Below are positions 1 through 6,374 of a stretch of DNA of 6,773 bases, in pieces (the first letter of the stretch is position 1; the number at the start of each line of letters is the position of its first letter). A program made the position numbers and the translations under genes. Source of the stretch: Deltaproteobacteria bacterium (GTDB lineage: Bacteria > Desulfobacterota > DSM-4660 > Desulfatiglandales > Desulfatiglandaceae); contig JAFDAP010000090.1 of the NCBI GenBank assembly GCA_019313765.1, positions 1-6,773 on the forward strand. The letters run 5' to 3'. Under the pieces are notes generated by a model that was not told the origin of the DNA, did not search any database, and worked only from the letters and a program-made list of their open reading frames with translations.

Positions 1-740
1 AGGAACCTGCATTCAACTTACCTGCGGTGTGGATACCGGAGGATAAGAAAGAGGAGTCTAAGCTTGCAGGTTATACGGTCGTTGATAATGTTACAGTAAT
101 GGCTACGCATTTGACCGAGATTATCCGAAAACACTCATCGGAAATGTTAGGCAGGCAGGAAGTTCAAGGCCTGTTAGATAACCTGAGCAAGGCATTTCCA
201 AAGGCGGTTGAGGAGTTGGTGCCGAATCTTCTTTCTTTAGGTAATGTGCAAAAGGTTTTGCAAAGTCTTTTACAGGAGCAGATATCTATCAAAGATATGT
301 TAACAATTGTTGAGACGCTCGCTGACTATGCGCCATATACAAAGGACCCTGAGCTCTTGACCGAATACGTCCGGCACAAGCTTTCCAGGTCTATAGTCAG
401 CCCTTACATAGGAGAAGATGGCGTGTTGAAACTGATAACCATGGCCCAGGATGTAGAGGACGTGCTCCTTAAAGGGATACAGAAAACAGAACACGGATCG
501 TATCTTTCCATTGATCCAAAGGTTGCAGATCCCATTATTACTTCCATCAAAAAGGAGTCGGAAAAGGCCATGGCAATAAATGTCCAACCTATTCTTATGA
601 CTTCACCCACGATACGGAGACATTTAAAGAAGATGGTGGAATATTTTGTCCCTTCCTTAATGGTATTGTCCCAGAGTGAACTCTTAAGTGATATGAGGTT
701 TAAATCCATCGGAGAGGTAAGTTTGAACTATGCAGACTAA
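1..740 (+). CDS. flhA: FlhA, flagellar export gate protein, C-terminal part (5' truncated by window edge)
   Basis: This is the cytoplasmic C-terminal domain of FlhA, the integral membrane export gate that docks chaperone-substrate complexes in the flagellar type III secretion system. The frame is open from the left edge, with the first whole codon at 3, so the GTG at 27 is an internal Val codon and not a start. About 245 residues are visible. Recognisable FlhA stretches include PAVWIPEDKKEE, GYTVVD, ATHLTEIIRKH, LLGRQEVQ-like MLGRQEVQGLLDNL, the KDMLTIVETLADYAPYTKDP segment, and the ending SIGEVSL. The membrane part lies outside the window. The stop codon overlaps the start of flhF by 11 bases, which points to translational coupling. 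The family assignment is very safe; nothing in the visible part looks broken. Confidence 0.97.
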   Translation, partial: EPAFNLPAVWIPEDKKEESKLAGYTVVDNVTVMATHLTEIIRKHSSEMLGRQEVQGLLDNLSKAFPKAVEELVPNLLSLGNVQKVLQSLLQEQISIKDMLTIVETLADYAPYTKDPELLTEYVRHKLSRSIVSPYIGEDGVLKLITMAQDVEDVLLKGIQKTEHGSYLSIDPKVADPIITSIKKESEKAMAINVQPILMTSPTIRRHLKKMVEYFVPSLMVLSQSELLSDMRFKSIGEVSLNYAD

Positions 741-1785
741 TATATACCGTGCGAAAACAATTAAGGAGGCCACCGCAAGAGTTAAGAATTCCTTAGGACC
801 GGATGCAATGATAATCTCTACTAAGAGATTAAGGGGAAAGGGGGAAAATGATTTGTTTGAGATATCCGCAGTGCCGGGAGGGACTGAAACTTACAATAAG
901 ATTTCGAATCCCTTTAGCGAGGTAAACGCCCAGCTAATGAGCATAAAAGAAATGATGCTTCTCCTGAATCATTCAGACTCTACCATAGAAAAATTGATGG
1001 TGAATCCTGCTGCCCTCACTCTCTATGCAAAATTGATAAGGGAGGGAGTTGACGATCATTATGCACGGAATATCCTGGAAAGGACTGGAGCACTCAAAGA
1101 GGGCTCTCACCATCACGCGGATAATATCAAGAAGAAAGGGATCAAGGAGCTAATGAATGTTATAGATGTAACAGATCCATTTGAGGGAAAAGACAACAAT
1201 CAGATAATTGCGGCGCTTATTGGGACGACAGGCGTAGGTAAGACCACTACAATTGCAAAGCTTGCTGCACAGCTTATGCTTAAGGCTAAAAAAAAGGTAG
1301 GCTTAATCTCGATAGACACCTATCGAATAGGGGCCATAGAACAACTAAAGACGTATGCAAATATTTTGGGTATCCCTTGCTTCCAGGCATTTAAAAGGAA
1401 AGATTTACTATTTGCCCTTAGAAAAATGGAAGGAAGAGATGTTGTCTTGATCGACACAGCAGGACGAAGCCAATACGATAGGTCCAGGATAGAGGAACTA
1501 AAGACAATGATTGCCGGTGATTTAGCTATTAGCTCCCACCTCCTGCTGAGTGTCGGAACTGTGCAGTCAGAGATGCTCAAGACGGCTATTAGCTTTGGTC
1601 CATTAAAGTTTCAGACCTATATATTTACCAAGATAGATGAAGCAGAAAGGTTCGGTTCAATTATAAATCAGATAATAAAATTACGATTACCCATTTCATA
1701 CATTACTACCGGACAAAATGTTCCGGAGGATATTGAGCGGGCAGATAAGAGAAATATCTTAAACCTGTTACTAAATAAAAACTAA
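730..1785 (+). CDS. flhF: FlhF, SRP-family GTPase for flagellar placement
   Basis: FlhF is a membrane-associated GTPase related to Ffh and FtsY that recruits early flagellar parts to the correct site, often the pole. The 351-residue product opens with the family N terminus (YRAKTIKEATARVKNSLGPDAMIISTKRL, seen as two conserved blocks within residues 6-34). The GTPase motifs are complete: P-loop GTTGVGKT at 165-172 with K171, DTYR at 196-199 (SRP insertion box), DTAGR at 242-246, TKID at 300-303, and TTGQNVPEDI near the C terminus as the G5/closing region. The linker between the N terminus and the GTPase core is rather short, so the protein is at the small end for the family. The ATG at 730 lies inside the end of flhA and is preceded by GGAGAGG at 711-717, a slightly long spacing. 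Its activator FlhG is encoded next, after an unusual gap. Confidence 0.97.
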   Translation: MQTNIYRAKTIKEATARVKNSLGPDAMIISTKRLRGKGENDLFEISAVPGGTETYNKISNPFSEVNAQLMSIKEMMLLLNHSDSTIEKLMVNPAALTLYAKLIREGVDDHYARNILERTGALKEGSHHHADNIKKKGIKELMNVIDVTDPFEGKDNNQIIAALIGTTGVGKTTTIAKLAAQLMLKAKKKVGLISIDTYRIGAIEQLKTYANILGIPCFQAFKRKDLLFALRKMEGRDVVLIDTAGRSQYDRSRIEELKTMIAGDLAISSHLLLSVGTVQSEMLKTAISFGPLKFQTYIFTKIDEAERFGSIINQIIKLRLPISYITTGQNVPEDIERADKRNILNLLLNKN

Positions 1786-1815
1786 ATAGTATCCGAACGA
1801 ATACTAATCAAATCC

Positions 1816-1893
1816 GTCATTTCGAGCAAAGCGAGAAATCTTATCATGCTGAAATTACAGGTCTTAAAGATTTCTCCCTGCGGTCGAAATGAC
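1816..1893. repeat. Imperfect palindrome, REP/MITE-like intergenic element
   Basis: Two 27-base arms, 1816-1842 and 1867-1893, are inverted copies separated by a 24-base loop. The outer 10 bases (GTCATTTCGA / TCGAAATGAC) and the inner 10 bases (GAGAAATCTT / AAGATTTCTC) match exactly; the 7-base middles differ at four positions. The transcript could fold into a long hairpin. There is no T run right after either arm on the coding strand, so it does not look like a standard intrinsic terminator. I recall similar GTCATTTCGA...GAGAAATCTT palindromes scattered between genes in several environmental bacterial lineages, which suggests a dispersed, non-coding mobile repeat. Its mobility is inference. 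Confidence 0.75.
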
Positions 1894-1934
1894 AAAAAAG
1901 GGGTTTTCGTTCAGGCACTAAATAAATCCGTAAA

Positions 1935-1993
1935 CGTTCAAGAGTTCAAGGGTTAAGAGGTTCAAAGGTTCAGGGTTAACCGAAAACCTGAAC
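1935..1993 (+). repeat. Cluster of degenerate GTTCAAG/GTTAAG repeats with hairpin potential
   Basis: Within 1935-1977 the units GTTCAAGA, GTTCAAGG, GTTAAGAG, GTTCAAAG and GTTCAGGG follow one another, giving a low-complexity array of about 8-base units. The last unit, GTTCAGG at 1968-1974, is complementary to CCTGAAC at 1987-1993 (9 of 10 matches if extended to 1968-1977 and 1984-1993), so a small hairpin is possible. The 18 bases at 1960-1977 recur in inverted orientation at 3762-3779 with one difference. No coding frame covers the segment. Its function is unknown. Confidence 0.6.
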
Positions 1994-1998
1994 GATGA

Positions 1999-2025
1999 AT
2001 CCTGAATATCCTGTTAATCCTGTCA
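1999..2025 (+). repeat. Triple 9-base direct repeat (ATCCTGNNN)
   Basis: Three consecutive 9-base units, ATCCTGAAT, ATCCTGTTA and ATCCTGTCA, occupy 1999-2025. They end 14 bases before the Shine-Dalgarno sequence of flhG. They share ATCCTG exactly and vary in the last three bases. The regular spacing, just under one helical turn, would allow tandem binding, but a simple microsatellite-like intergenic repeat is equally likely. Confidence 0.55.
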
Positions 2026-2052
2026 ACAAAGTCTCTTTAGGAGAATATAAAA

Positions 2053-2964
2053 ATGGATCAGGCCACACATTTAAGAAGGATAATAAAGGGAGAATCCGAC
2101 AAAATATATAAGCTCACGAAAAATGATGAAAATGGATCATTTTTCACAGCAAATACCCCCAGGGTTGTTGCCGTTACCAGTGGCAAAGGCGGTGTTGGTA
2201 AAACGAATATAGTTGGTAATCTTGCTATTGCGTGTCAGCGGATGGGGAAAAGGGTTTTAATCTTTGATGCTGATCTCGGATTGGCTAATATTGATATTAT
2301 CTTTGGCTTTAACCCGAAGCATAACATTGATGAAGTCATCAGTGGAGAAAAAGAGCTATCTGATATTATCGTTAAGGGACCGGAAGGTGTTTCAGTCATT
2401 CCAGCCAGTTCCGGTGTCCAGGAACTGGCCAACCTGACGGAAGGCCATAAGATAAACCTGTTAAATGAATTTGATAACTTGAACAGCATGTACGATATTT
2501 TGTTGATTGACACTGGCGCGGGAATCTCCTCCAATGTTATCTATTTTAACCTGGCAGCGCAGGAAAGGATCATAGTTTTGACCCCTGAACCCACGTCAAT
2601 CACGGATGCATACGCCCTTTTGAAGGTCATGTTTTACCAGCACGGGACCAAGACTTTTTTCCTTTTGATAAATATGGCTAAAAGCGAAAAAGAGGCAAAA
2701 TCAGTTTACGAAAACCTGACTAAGGTAGTGGACAGGTTTTTAGGAGACATATCTATAGAGTATGCCGGATATATTCCAAGGGATAATCTCCTGGAAAAGG
2801 CGGTAAGCAGAAGAGAGCCGGTTTTATGTTGTTACCCTGAAGCACCCTCATGCAACGGTTTTAAGGAATTAGCTAATTATTTATTAAACCGGACGAATAA
2901 TAGACCGGATGATGGAAATATAAAATTTCTCTGGAAAAGATTGATGGGCGAAACAGCGGGTTAA
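2053..2964 (+). CDS. flhG: FlhG (YlxH/FleN), MinD-like ATPase controlling flagellar number
   Basis: FlhG is a ParA/MinD-type ATPase that dimerises on the membrane and stimulates FlhF GTP hydrolysis, limiting the number or place of flagella. The 303-residue protein starts with DQATHLRRI at residues 2-10; this matches the N-terminal DQ activator helix by which FlhG acts on FlhF. The deviant Walker A motif KGGVGKT is at 45-51, with signature lysine K45 and catalytic K50. DADLGLANID begins at 72, and the Walker B-type LLIDTGAG region at 150-157. The C-terminal stretch IKFLWKRLMG (290-299) is amphipathic and fits a membrane-targeting helix. The ATG at 2053 has AGGAG at 2039-2043. Unlike the usual close packing, it is separated from flhF by 267 bases of repeats. 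It ends four bases before fliA. Confidence 0.95.
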   Translation: MDQATHLRRIIKGESDKIYKLTKNDENGSFFTANTPRVVAVTSGKGGVGKTNIVGNLAIACQRMGKRVLIFDADLGLANIDIIFGFNPKHNIDEVISGEKELSDIIVKGPEGVSVIPASSGVQELANLTEGHKINLLNEFDNLNSMYDILLIDTGAGISSNVIYFNLAAQERIIVLTPEPTSITDAYALLKVMFYQHGTKTFFLLINMAKSEKEAKSVYENLTKVVDRFLGDISIEYAGYIPRDNLLEKAVSRREPVLCCYPEAPSCNGFKELANYLLNRTNNRPDDGNIKFLWKRLMGETAG

Positions 2965-2968
2965 GATA

Positions 2969-3730
2969 ATGATGGCGCAGATTAATAAATACCAGCAGGC
3001 TTTACAAACTGACCAGGGCTTTATGGATAAAAAGTCCAGAGAAGACCTTATTCTCAAATACGCCCCGCTTGTTAAATATATTGCGGACAGAATGGCGATT
3101 CGACTTCCGCCTAATGTATCGAGTGAAGAATTGACGAGTGCGGGAATAGTGGGGCTATATGATGCCCTTGAAAAATTCGATTCAGAAAAGGGGTTCAAAT
3201 TTCAGACATATGCAGAGCACAGGATAAAGGGGGCCATGTTAGATGAATTGCGGAAAATGGGTTGGGCTTCCAGGTTTGTCATGAAAGATGTTCACAGAAT
3301 TGAAGACGCTTTGAACACCCTTAAATGCAGGCTTGGCAGGGAGCCGGAGGATTTTGAGGTTGCCCGGGAGATGGGCGTTGATATCGATGCATACTACAGA
3401 ATGACCAGCAGAGCACAGGGAGTTAGTCTCTTAAGCCTTGATGAGATCATGCCGGATGGCACTACACCAAAATATACTGAACGGACCTCTGCCACACCCT
3501 CCCCTCTTGATGAATTGAAATCAAAAGAATTGAAAGGGATTATATCTAACGCTCTTTTAGGTCTTACAAAAAAGGAGCAATTGGTTGTCTCACTATACTA
3601 TTATGACGAATTGACATTGAAGGAAATAGGCAGGGTGTTGGATTTGACAGAGTCAAGGGTATCCCAAATCCATTCAAAGGCAATAATAAAACTAAGGGCA
3701 AAACTTCGATCACATTATGAAGCTTGGTAA
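2969..3730 (+). CDS. fliA: Flagellar sigma factor, FliA/WhiG (sigma-28) family
   Basis: This is an RNA polymerase sigma factor of the sigma-28 class that directs transcription of late flagellar and chemotaxis genes. The 253 residues show region 2 at about 27-98 (LVKYIADRMAIRLPP, GLYDALEKFD, FQTYAEHRIKGAMLDELRK), region 3 at about 107-150 (RLGREPEDFEVAREMGVD), and region 4 at about 188-246 (LTKKEQLVVSLYYYDELTLKEIG followed by the helix-turn-helix LTESRVSQIHSKAI). Length is normal for the family. Two adjacent ATG codons, 2969 and 2972, could start it. Neither has a clear Shine-Dalgarno sequence, and the flhG stop is four bases upstream, so coupled translation is likely. No FlgM anti-sigma gene is visible in the window. 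Confidence 0.95.
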   Translation: MMAQINKYQQALQTDQGFMDKKSREDLILKYAPLVKYIADRMAIRLPPNVSSEELTSAGIVGLYDALEKFDSEKGFKFQTYAEHRIKGAMLDELRKMGWASRFVMKDVHRIEDALNTLKCRLGREPEDFEVAREMGVDIDAYYRMTSRAQGVSLLSLDEIMPDGTTPKYTERTSATPSPLDELKSKELKGIISNALLGLTKKEQLVVSLYYYDELTLKEIGRVLDLTESRVSQIHSKAIIKLRAKLRSHYEAW

Positions 3731-3743
3731 AAGTTTATGACCC

Positions 3744-3771
3744 GTTCAGGGTTTAGGCCGGAACCTTGAAC
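3744..3771. repeat. Hairpin in the spacer after fliA, related to the repeats before flhG
   Basis: GTTCAGGGTT at 3744-3753 can pair along its full length with AACCTTGAAC at 3762-3771 (one G-U pair), with an 8-base loop. A second, alternative pairing is CCGTTCA at 3742-3748 with TGAACGG at 3775-3781. There is no T tract afterwards, so it is a weak terminator candidate at best. The segment 3762-3779 is an inverted copy of 1960-1977 (17 of 18 bases), so both spacers carry the same dispersed sequence. It could attenuate or stabilise the transcript between the sigma factor and the FliL-like gene; this is inference. Confidence 0.55.
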
Positions 3772-3805
3772 CTTTGAACGGTTACAATCTACAGGTGAAT
3801 TATAA

Positions 3806-4426
3806 ATGGAAGAAAATGAAGAACAATCCGCCGTAAATGAATTGGATGAAGCAGAAGAAAATGATGAAGAATTCTCAGGGAATGAGCTGGATGAAAATGA
3901 TGAGGAATCCTCAGGAAATGAGTTGGATGAACCGGAAGATGAAACGAGCGAATCAATCCCGGACCAGGAACCCATAAAAGGTGCTGAAAAAATATATAAA
4001 GGGAAAGGACGGTTATGGATGTTTATTGCAATTGGCCTGTTTCTTTTATCGGGGATCGGATACCTTTCTATTAAGGGTGAAATGTCTCCTGTAACGTCTA
4101 CTCAAAAGGAAGGATTTGCGATCCCAAAAGACCAATTACTCGTATTCCGCTCATTTGTTATCCCCTTTAACCAGAGCCTAAAATATAGCTATATCTCTTT
4201 AAGTATTGCCTTTAAGTTGCCGAATAAAGAATTAAGGGGAGAAATGGTACGGGAGAAATATCGGCTTAGAGGAATCATCTATGATATGTTAACAGAAGAG
4301 GTAAATGGGCTTAAAGAGGTCCCCCGAATAGAGAAACTTAAGAAGTGCATTATCAGCGCAGTTAATGGGGCTGTATCTATGGGGAAGATCAATGATGCCT
4401 ACATAACGGATCTTTTAGCCGTTTAG
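3806..4426 (+). CDS. FliL-family-like flagellar membrane protein with acidic repeat head
   Basis: The 206-residue product has an Asp/Glu-rich N-terminal region (1-55), one membrane helix at about 70-88 (WMFIAIGLFLLSGIGYLSI), and a C-terminal domain of about 100 residues. That domain resembles FliL: a strand pair around 112-137 (FRSFVIPFN then YSYISLSIAFKL), a helix with LRGEMVREKYRLRGIIYDML, and the final IND-AYITDLL. FliL proteins surround the stator at the basal body and support motor torque; the C-terminal domain lies in the periplasm. The predicted topology, with the acidic head in the cytoplasm, fits. FliL is usually shorter, and the acidic head explains the difference. The ATG at 3806 has AGGTGA at 3793-3798. 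The match is by pattern only and is divergent, so I give no symbol. Confidence 0.72.
   Translation: MEENEEQSAVNELDEAEENDEEFSGNELDENDEESSGNELDEPEDETSESIPDQEPIKGAEKIYKGKGRLWMFIAIGLFLLSGIGYLSIKGEMSPVTSTQKEGFAIPKDQLLVFRSFVIPFNQSLKYSYISLSIAFKLPNKELRGEMVREKYRLRGIIYDMLTEEVNGLKEVPRIEKLKKCIISAVNGAVSMGKINDAYITDLLAV
3860..3931 (+). repeat. Two 36-base tandem repeats coding NDEExSGNELDE
   Basis: Units 3860-3895 and 3896-3931 match at 32 of 36 bases and encode NDEEFSGNELDE and NDEESSGNELDE. A further NELDE lies just upstream at residues 11-15. Three of the four differences fall at third or silent codon positions; one changes Phe to Ser. This suggests a duplicated, still selected acidic segment. Copy number may vary between strains. 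Confidence 0.85.
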
Positions 4427-4473
4427 GGCTTGCGGAAGATAACCCGGAACTTGTGGTCCCTTAGGAGTAGAAA

Positions 4474-4779
4474 ATGTCAGGCATAACTGATACGAATATT
4501 GTCCTGGGTCAGGGAAATGCCATAAAGCAAGTGCATAATGTCGGGAGACAAGCGCTGGAATTGAATCAGCAATTTGTTGCACAAAAAGCGGAGGACAAAA
4601 AAAAAGAGGACAAATCCAAGGTCCAGGATTTTGAAGCCGGAAACCGGATAGGGGTTAAGGGTGATGAAGAGAAAAAGAACAGGAAAGAGCCCAGGTATGA
4701 TGAAAAAGGATCACAAAAGGAAAAACCAAAAGAAGACAGCGACTTACCGGAAGAAAGACTCATAGATATAAAGGTCTAA
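4474..4779 (+). CDS. Small, highly charged protein of unknown function in flagellar cluster
   Basis: I do not recognise a named family. The 101-residue product has a polar N-terminal part with helix-like QALELNQQFVAQKAEDKKK, a long Lys/Glu/Asp-rich middle (about residues 39-92) that is probably disordered, and a hydrophobic tail, ERLIDIKV. It has no signal peptide and no membrane helix. Small proteins of this style, ending in a short hydrophobic IDI.V-like tail, occur at the same place in flagellar clusters of other bacteria as I remember them, but their role is not known to me. The start has a good AGGAG at 4463-4467. The next gene begins two bases after the stop, with its ribosome site inside this gene, so the two are probably translated together. 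A run of nine A bases lies at 4597-4605. Confidence 0.8.
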   Translation: MSGITDTNIVLGQGNAIKQVHNVGRQALELNQQFVAQKAEDKKKEDKSKVQDFEAGNRIGVKGDEEKKNRKEPRYDEKGSQKEKPKEDSDLPEERLIDIKV

Positions 4780-4781
4780 TT

Positions 4782-5261
4782 ATGTCATTCATCGACTTAA
4801 AGTTCCTAATACTTGCACAGATAGGAATTGATTTCGCTATTGTTATTTTTTTTGTTCTTTTAATCAGGAAATTAAGGCCCATCAATAGCGCCAAATCACT
4901 CCATAAAGGAACAAAAATGTTTGAATCTTTGCTTGTTGATGCAGATAAAATATCAGGTCAATTAAGGGAAGAGTTAGAAGAAAAACATCAACTCATAAAT
5001 GGTCTTAATGAAAAACTGGACAAGAGGGTAATGAGTTTGAATGTGTTGTTAAACAGGGCGGACGCATTACTCTCTTCCTATGACAGGGGACCTGCCGACG
5101 CTAATGATAACCCGGTTTCTCTTAAAAGCCAGGAAAAAGAAATCTTAAGACTGGCAAAAAAGGGTCTCGATTTAGAAAAAATAGCCCAGGTTCTTACGAT
5201 CCCCAAGGGGGAGGTTAAGCTTGTTCTGGATTTAAATAAAAAGCGTACAGATAGGAAGTAA
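4782..5261 (+). CDS. Membrane-anchored coiled-coil protein, DUF2802/SwrB(YlxL)-like
   Basis: The 159-residue protein has an N-terminal membrane helix at about 8-29 (FLILAQIGIDFAIVIFFVLL) followed by RKLRP, so the rest should be cytoplasmic. A probable coiled coil runs through about 45-96 (DKISGQLREELEEKHQLINGLNEKLDKR). After a polar linker, a small C-terminal helix-turn-helix-like segment follows at 117-152: EKEILRLAKKGLDLEKIAQVL, then IPKGEVKLVLDL. This layout matches proteins annotated as DUF2802 or DUF6115, and Bacillus SwrB/YlxL, which is encoded just after the flagellar sigma factor sigD and promotes assembly of the export apparatus. The position after fliA supports a similar role. The HTH-like end need not bind DNA. 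The ATG has AAGGT at 4771-4775 within the previous gene. Confidence 0.8.
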   Translation: MSFIDLKFLILAQIGIDFAIVIFFVLLIRKLRPINSAKSLHKGTKMFESLLVDADKISGQLREELEEKHQLINGLNEKLDKRVMSLNVLLNRADALLSSYDRGPADANDNPVSLKSQEKEILRLAKKGLDLEKIAQVLTIPKGEVKLVLDLNKKRTDRK

Positions 5262-5262
5262 T

Positions 5263-5276
5263 GAAGGTGTATCTTG
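5263..5276 (+). promoter_or_regulatory. Ribosome binding site and TTG start of fliK-like gene
   Basis: GAAGGTG at 5263-5269 lies four bases before the TTG start at 5274. This pairing decides the start, because the frame is closed just upstream at 5262-5264 and no ATG or GTG occurs nearby in that frame. A competing ATG at 5261 overlaps the preceding stop but reads only 28 codons in another frame. Confidence 0.65.
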
Positions 5277-6374
5277 ATACAAATAAATCATATAGGCTCA
5301 GAGAGGCATCCCCCATCTTCAGGATCAAAAATATCTCTCAAACCTGATCCGTGTATCACATCTCCACTCAAATTACACAAGAATGAGGTTCTTGAGGGAA
5401 AGGTATTAAAATCGCTCTCTTCAGGAAACGCACTGCTTCTCATCAATGGGGAAAAGGTGATAGCAAGAACACATGTTCCGTTAAGTGAAGGGACTGTTCT
5501 ATCATTAAAGGTTGAAGAGACCCTGCCAACCCCAGTCCTAAAAGTCCTTGGAATCAGGTTAACAGGTTCGGATGCAATAAATATTTCCATGATATTGTCG
5601 GCAATGAAGGAAAACCTGTGGAAATCTATACATGAAAACATAGATCACCAGGGCCTGTCACAAGTGGAAAGGGCTCAATTCAGGGAATTGATGGATGACC
5701 TGTCGCTCCGATTATTTTCAAAATCCGCCCCGGACATGCTAAAGACATTGATTGACAAATCGGGTCTGGGTTGGGAGGCAAAACTCCTAAGGGCATTCAT
5801 GAATAAGACAATCACCGGGGATAATCTCAATAAACTCATAGGAGGGGACCTAAAAGGTTTAGTCTCAAGATTCCTTGGCCTTAATCAAAAAAATGGTGTT
5901 CTTCTGAGAAGATTTGTATCTACCATAGAAAACATTCAGCTCCTTAATCACCTCGGACTGGAGCAGGAGAGAAAAATCCTTCTGCCTGTTCCGATTCAAT
6001 TTGCCGATGGGCTTTTTACCCTGGGTCAGTTGTTGATACATCTGCCTCGAAAGGAAAAGGATGAAGGTGGAAAGCAAAAACCTGACAAAAATGTCTTCAG
6101 TATATCCTTTTTATTAGAGTTGTCTAATCTAGGTCCTGTCAGGGCAGATCTTGCTATCAAAGGAGAAGAGATTGAGGGAAGGTTCTTATTAGCTAAAGAG
6201 GAAACAAAATCGCTTATTGAGAACAATATCTTATCTTTTATCAGCAACCTGAAAGACAGGGGGTTCAAAATCCGCCATATGGACTGCCATCTTAAAGAAC
6301 CCGGGCTAATTAGACAACCGCTTCTTAACGAAATTGTTCAGGAAGAAGGCAATACCATTTGCCTTGTTGCTTAA
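5274..6374 (+). CDS. fliK: FliK-like flagellar hook-length control protein
   Basis: FliK is secreted during hook growth and, through its C-terminal domain, makes FlhB switch export from rod/hook to filament proteins. This 366-residue protein has a polar N terminus, a beta-rich segment at about 37-95 (GKVLKSLSSGNALLLINGEKVIART, then EGTVLSLKV), a helical middle (about 100-232), and a C-terminal domain at about 236-340. That domain carries the family pattern: LPVPIQF, FSISFLLELSNLGPVRADLAIKGEEIEGRF, and the late helix FISNLKDRGFKI. The usual Pro/Gln-rich ruler is missing, as in several diverged homologues. The start is a TTG at 5274 with GAAGGTG at 5263-5269; an in-frame TGA at 5262 rules out a start further upstream. 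The next gene, an FlhB-Cc homologue, abuts its stop, which supports the switch role. Confidence 0.85.
   Translation: MIQINHIGSERHPPSSGSKISLKPDPCITSPLKLHKNEVLEGKVLKSLSSGNALLLINGEKVIARTHVPLSEGTVLSLKVEETLPTPVLKVLGIRLTGSDAINISMILSAMKENLWKSIHENIDHQGLSQVERAQFRELMDDLSLRLFSKSAPDMLKTLIDKSGLGWEAKLLRAFMNKTITGDNLNKLIGGDLKGLVSRFLGLNQKNGVLLRRFVSTIENIQLLNHLGLEQERKILLPVPIQFADGLFTLGQLLIHLPRKEKDEGGKQKPDKNVFSISFLLELSNLGPVRADLAIKGEEIEGRFLLAKEETKSLIENNILSFISNLKDRGFKIRHMDCHLKEPGLIRQPLLNEIVQEEGNTICLVA

Noticed and set aside
27..29. GTG as a start codon for the first gene
   Set aside because: The frame is open and clearly FlhA-like upstream to the window edge (EPAFNLPA), so this is an internal Val codon.
1788..1805. 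AGTAT/ATACT stem right after flhF as a terminator
   Set aside because: The stem is only five AT-rich base pairs and no T run follows.
3728..3764. Sigma-28-like TAAA and GCCGGAAC elements after fliA
   Set aside because: The spacing is about 25 bases instead of about 15, and the -10 match to GCCGATAA is poor.
3766..3788. Sigma-70-like TTGAAC and TACAAT before the FliL-like gene
   Set aside because: The spacer is only 11 bases, far from the usual 16 to 18, and TTGAAC is part of the repeat hairpin.
3715..3975. Minus-strand frame of 86 codons rich in Ser
   Set aside because: It is the antisense of the acidic Asp/Glu repeat of the FliL-like gene; the Ser/Phe pattern is what the complement of GAA/GAT codons gives.
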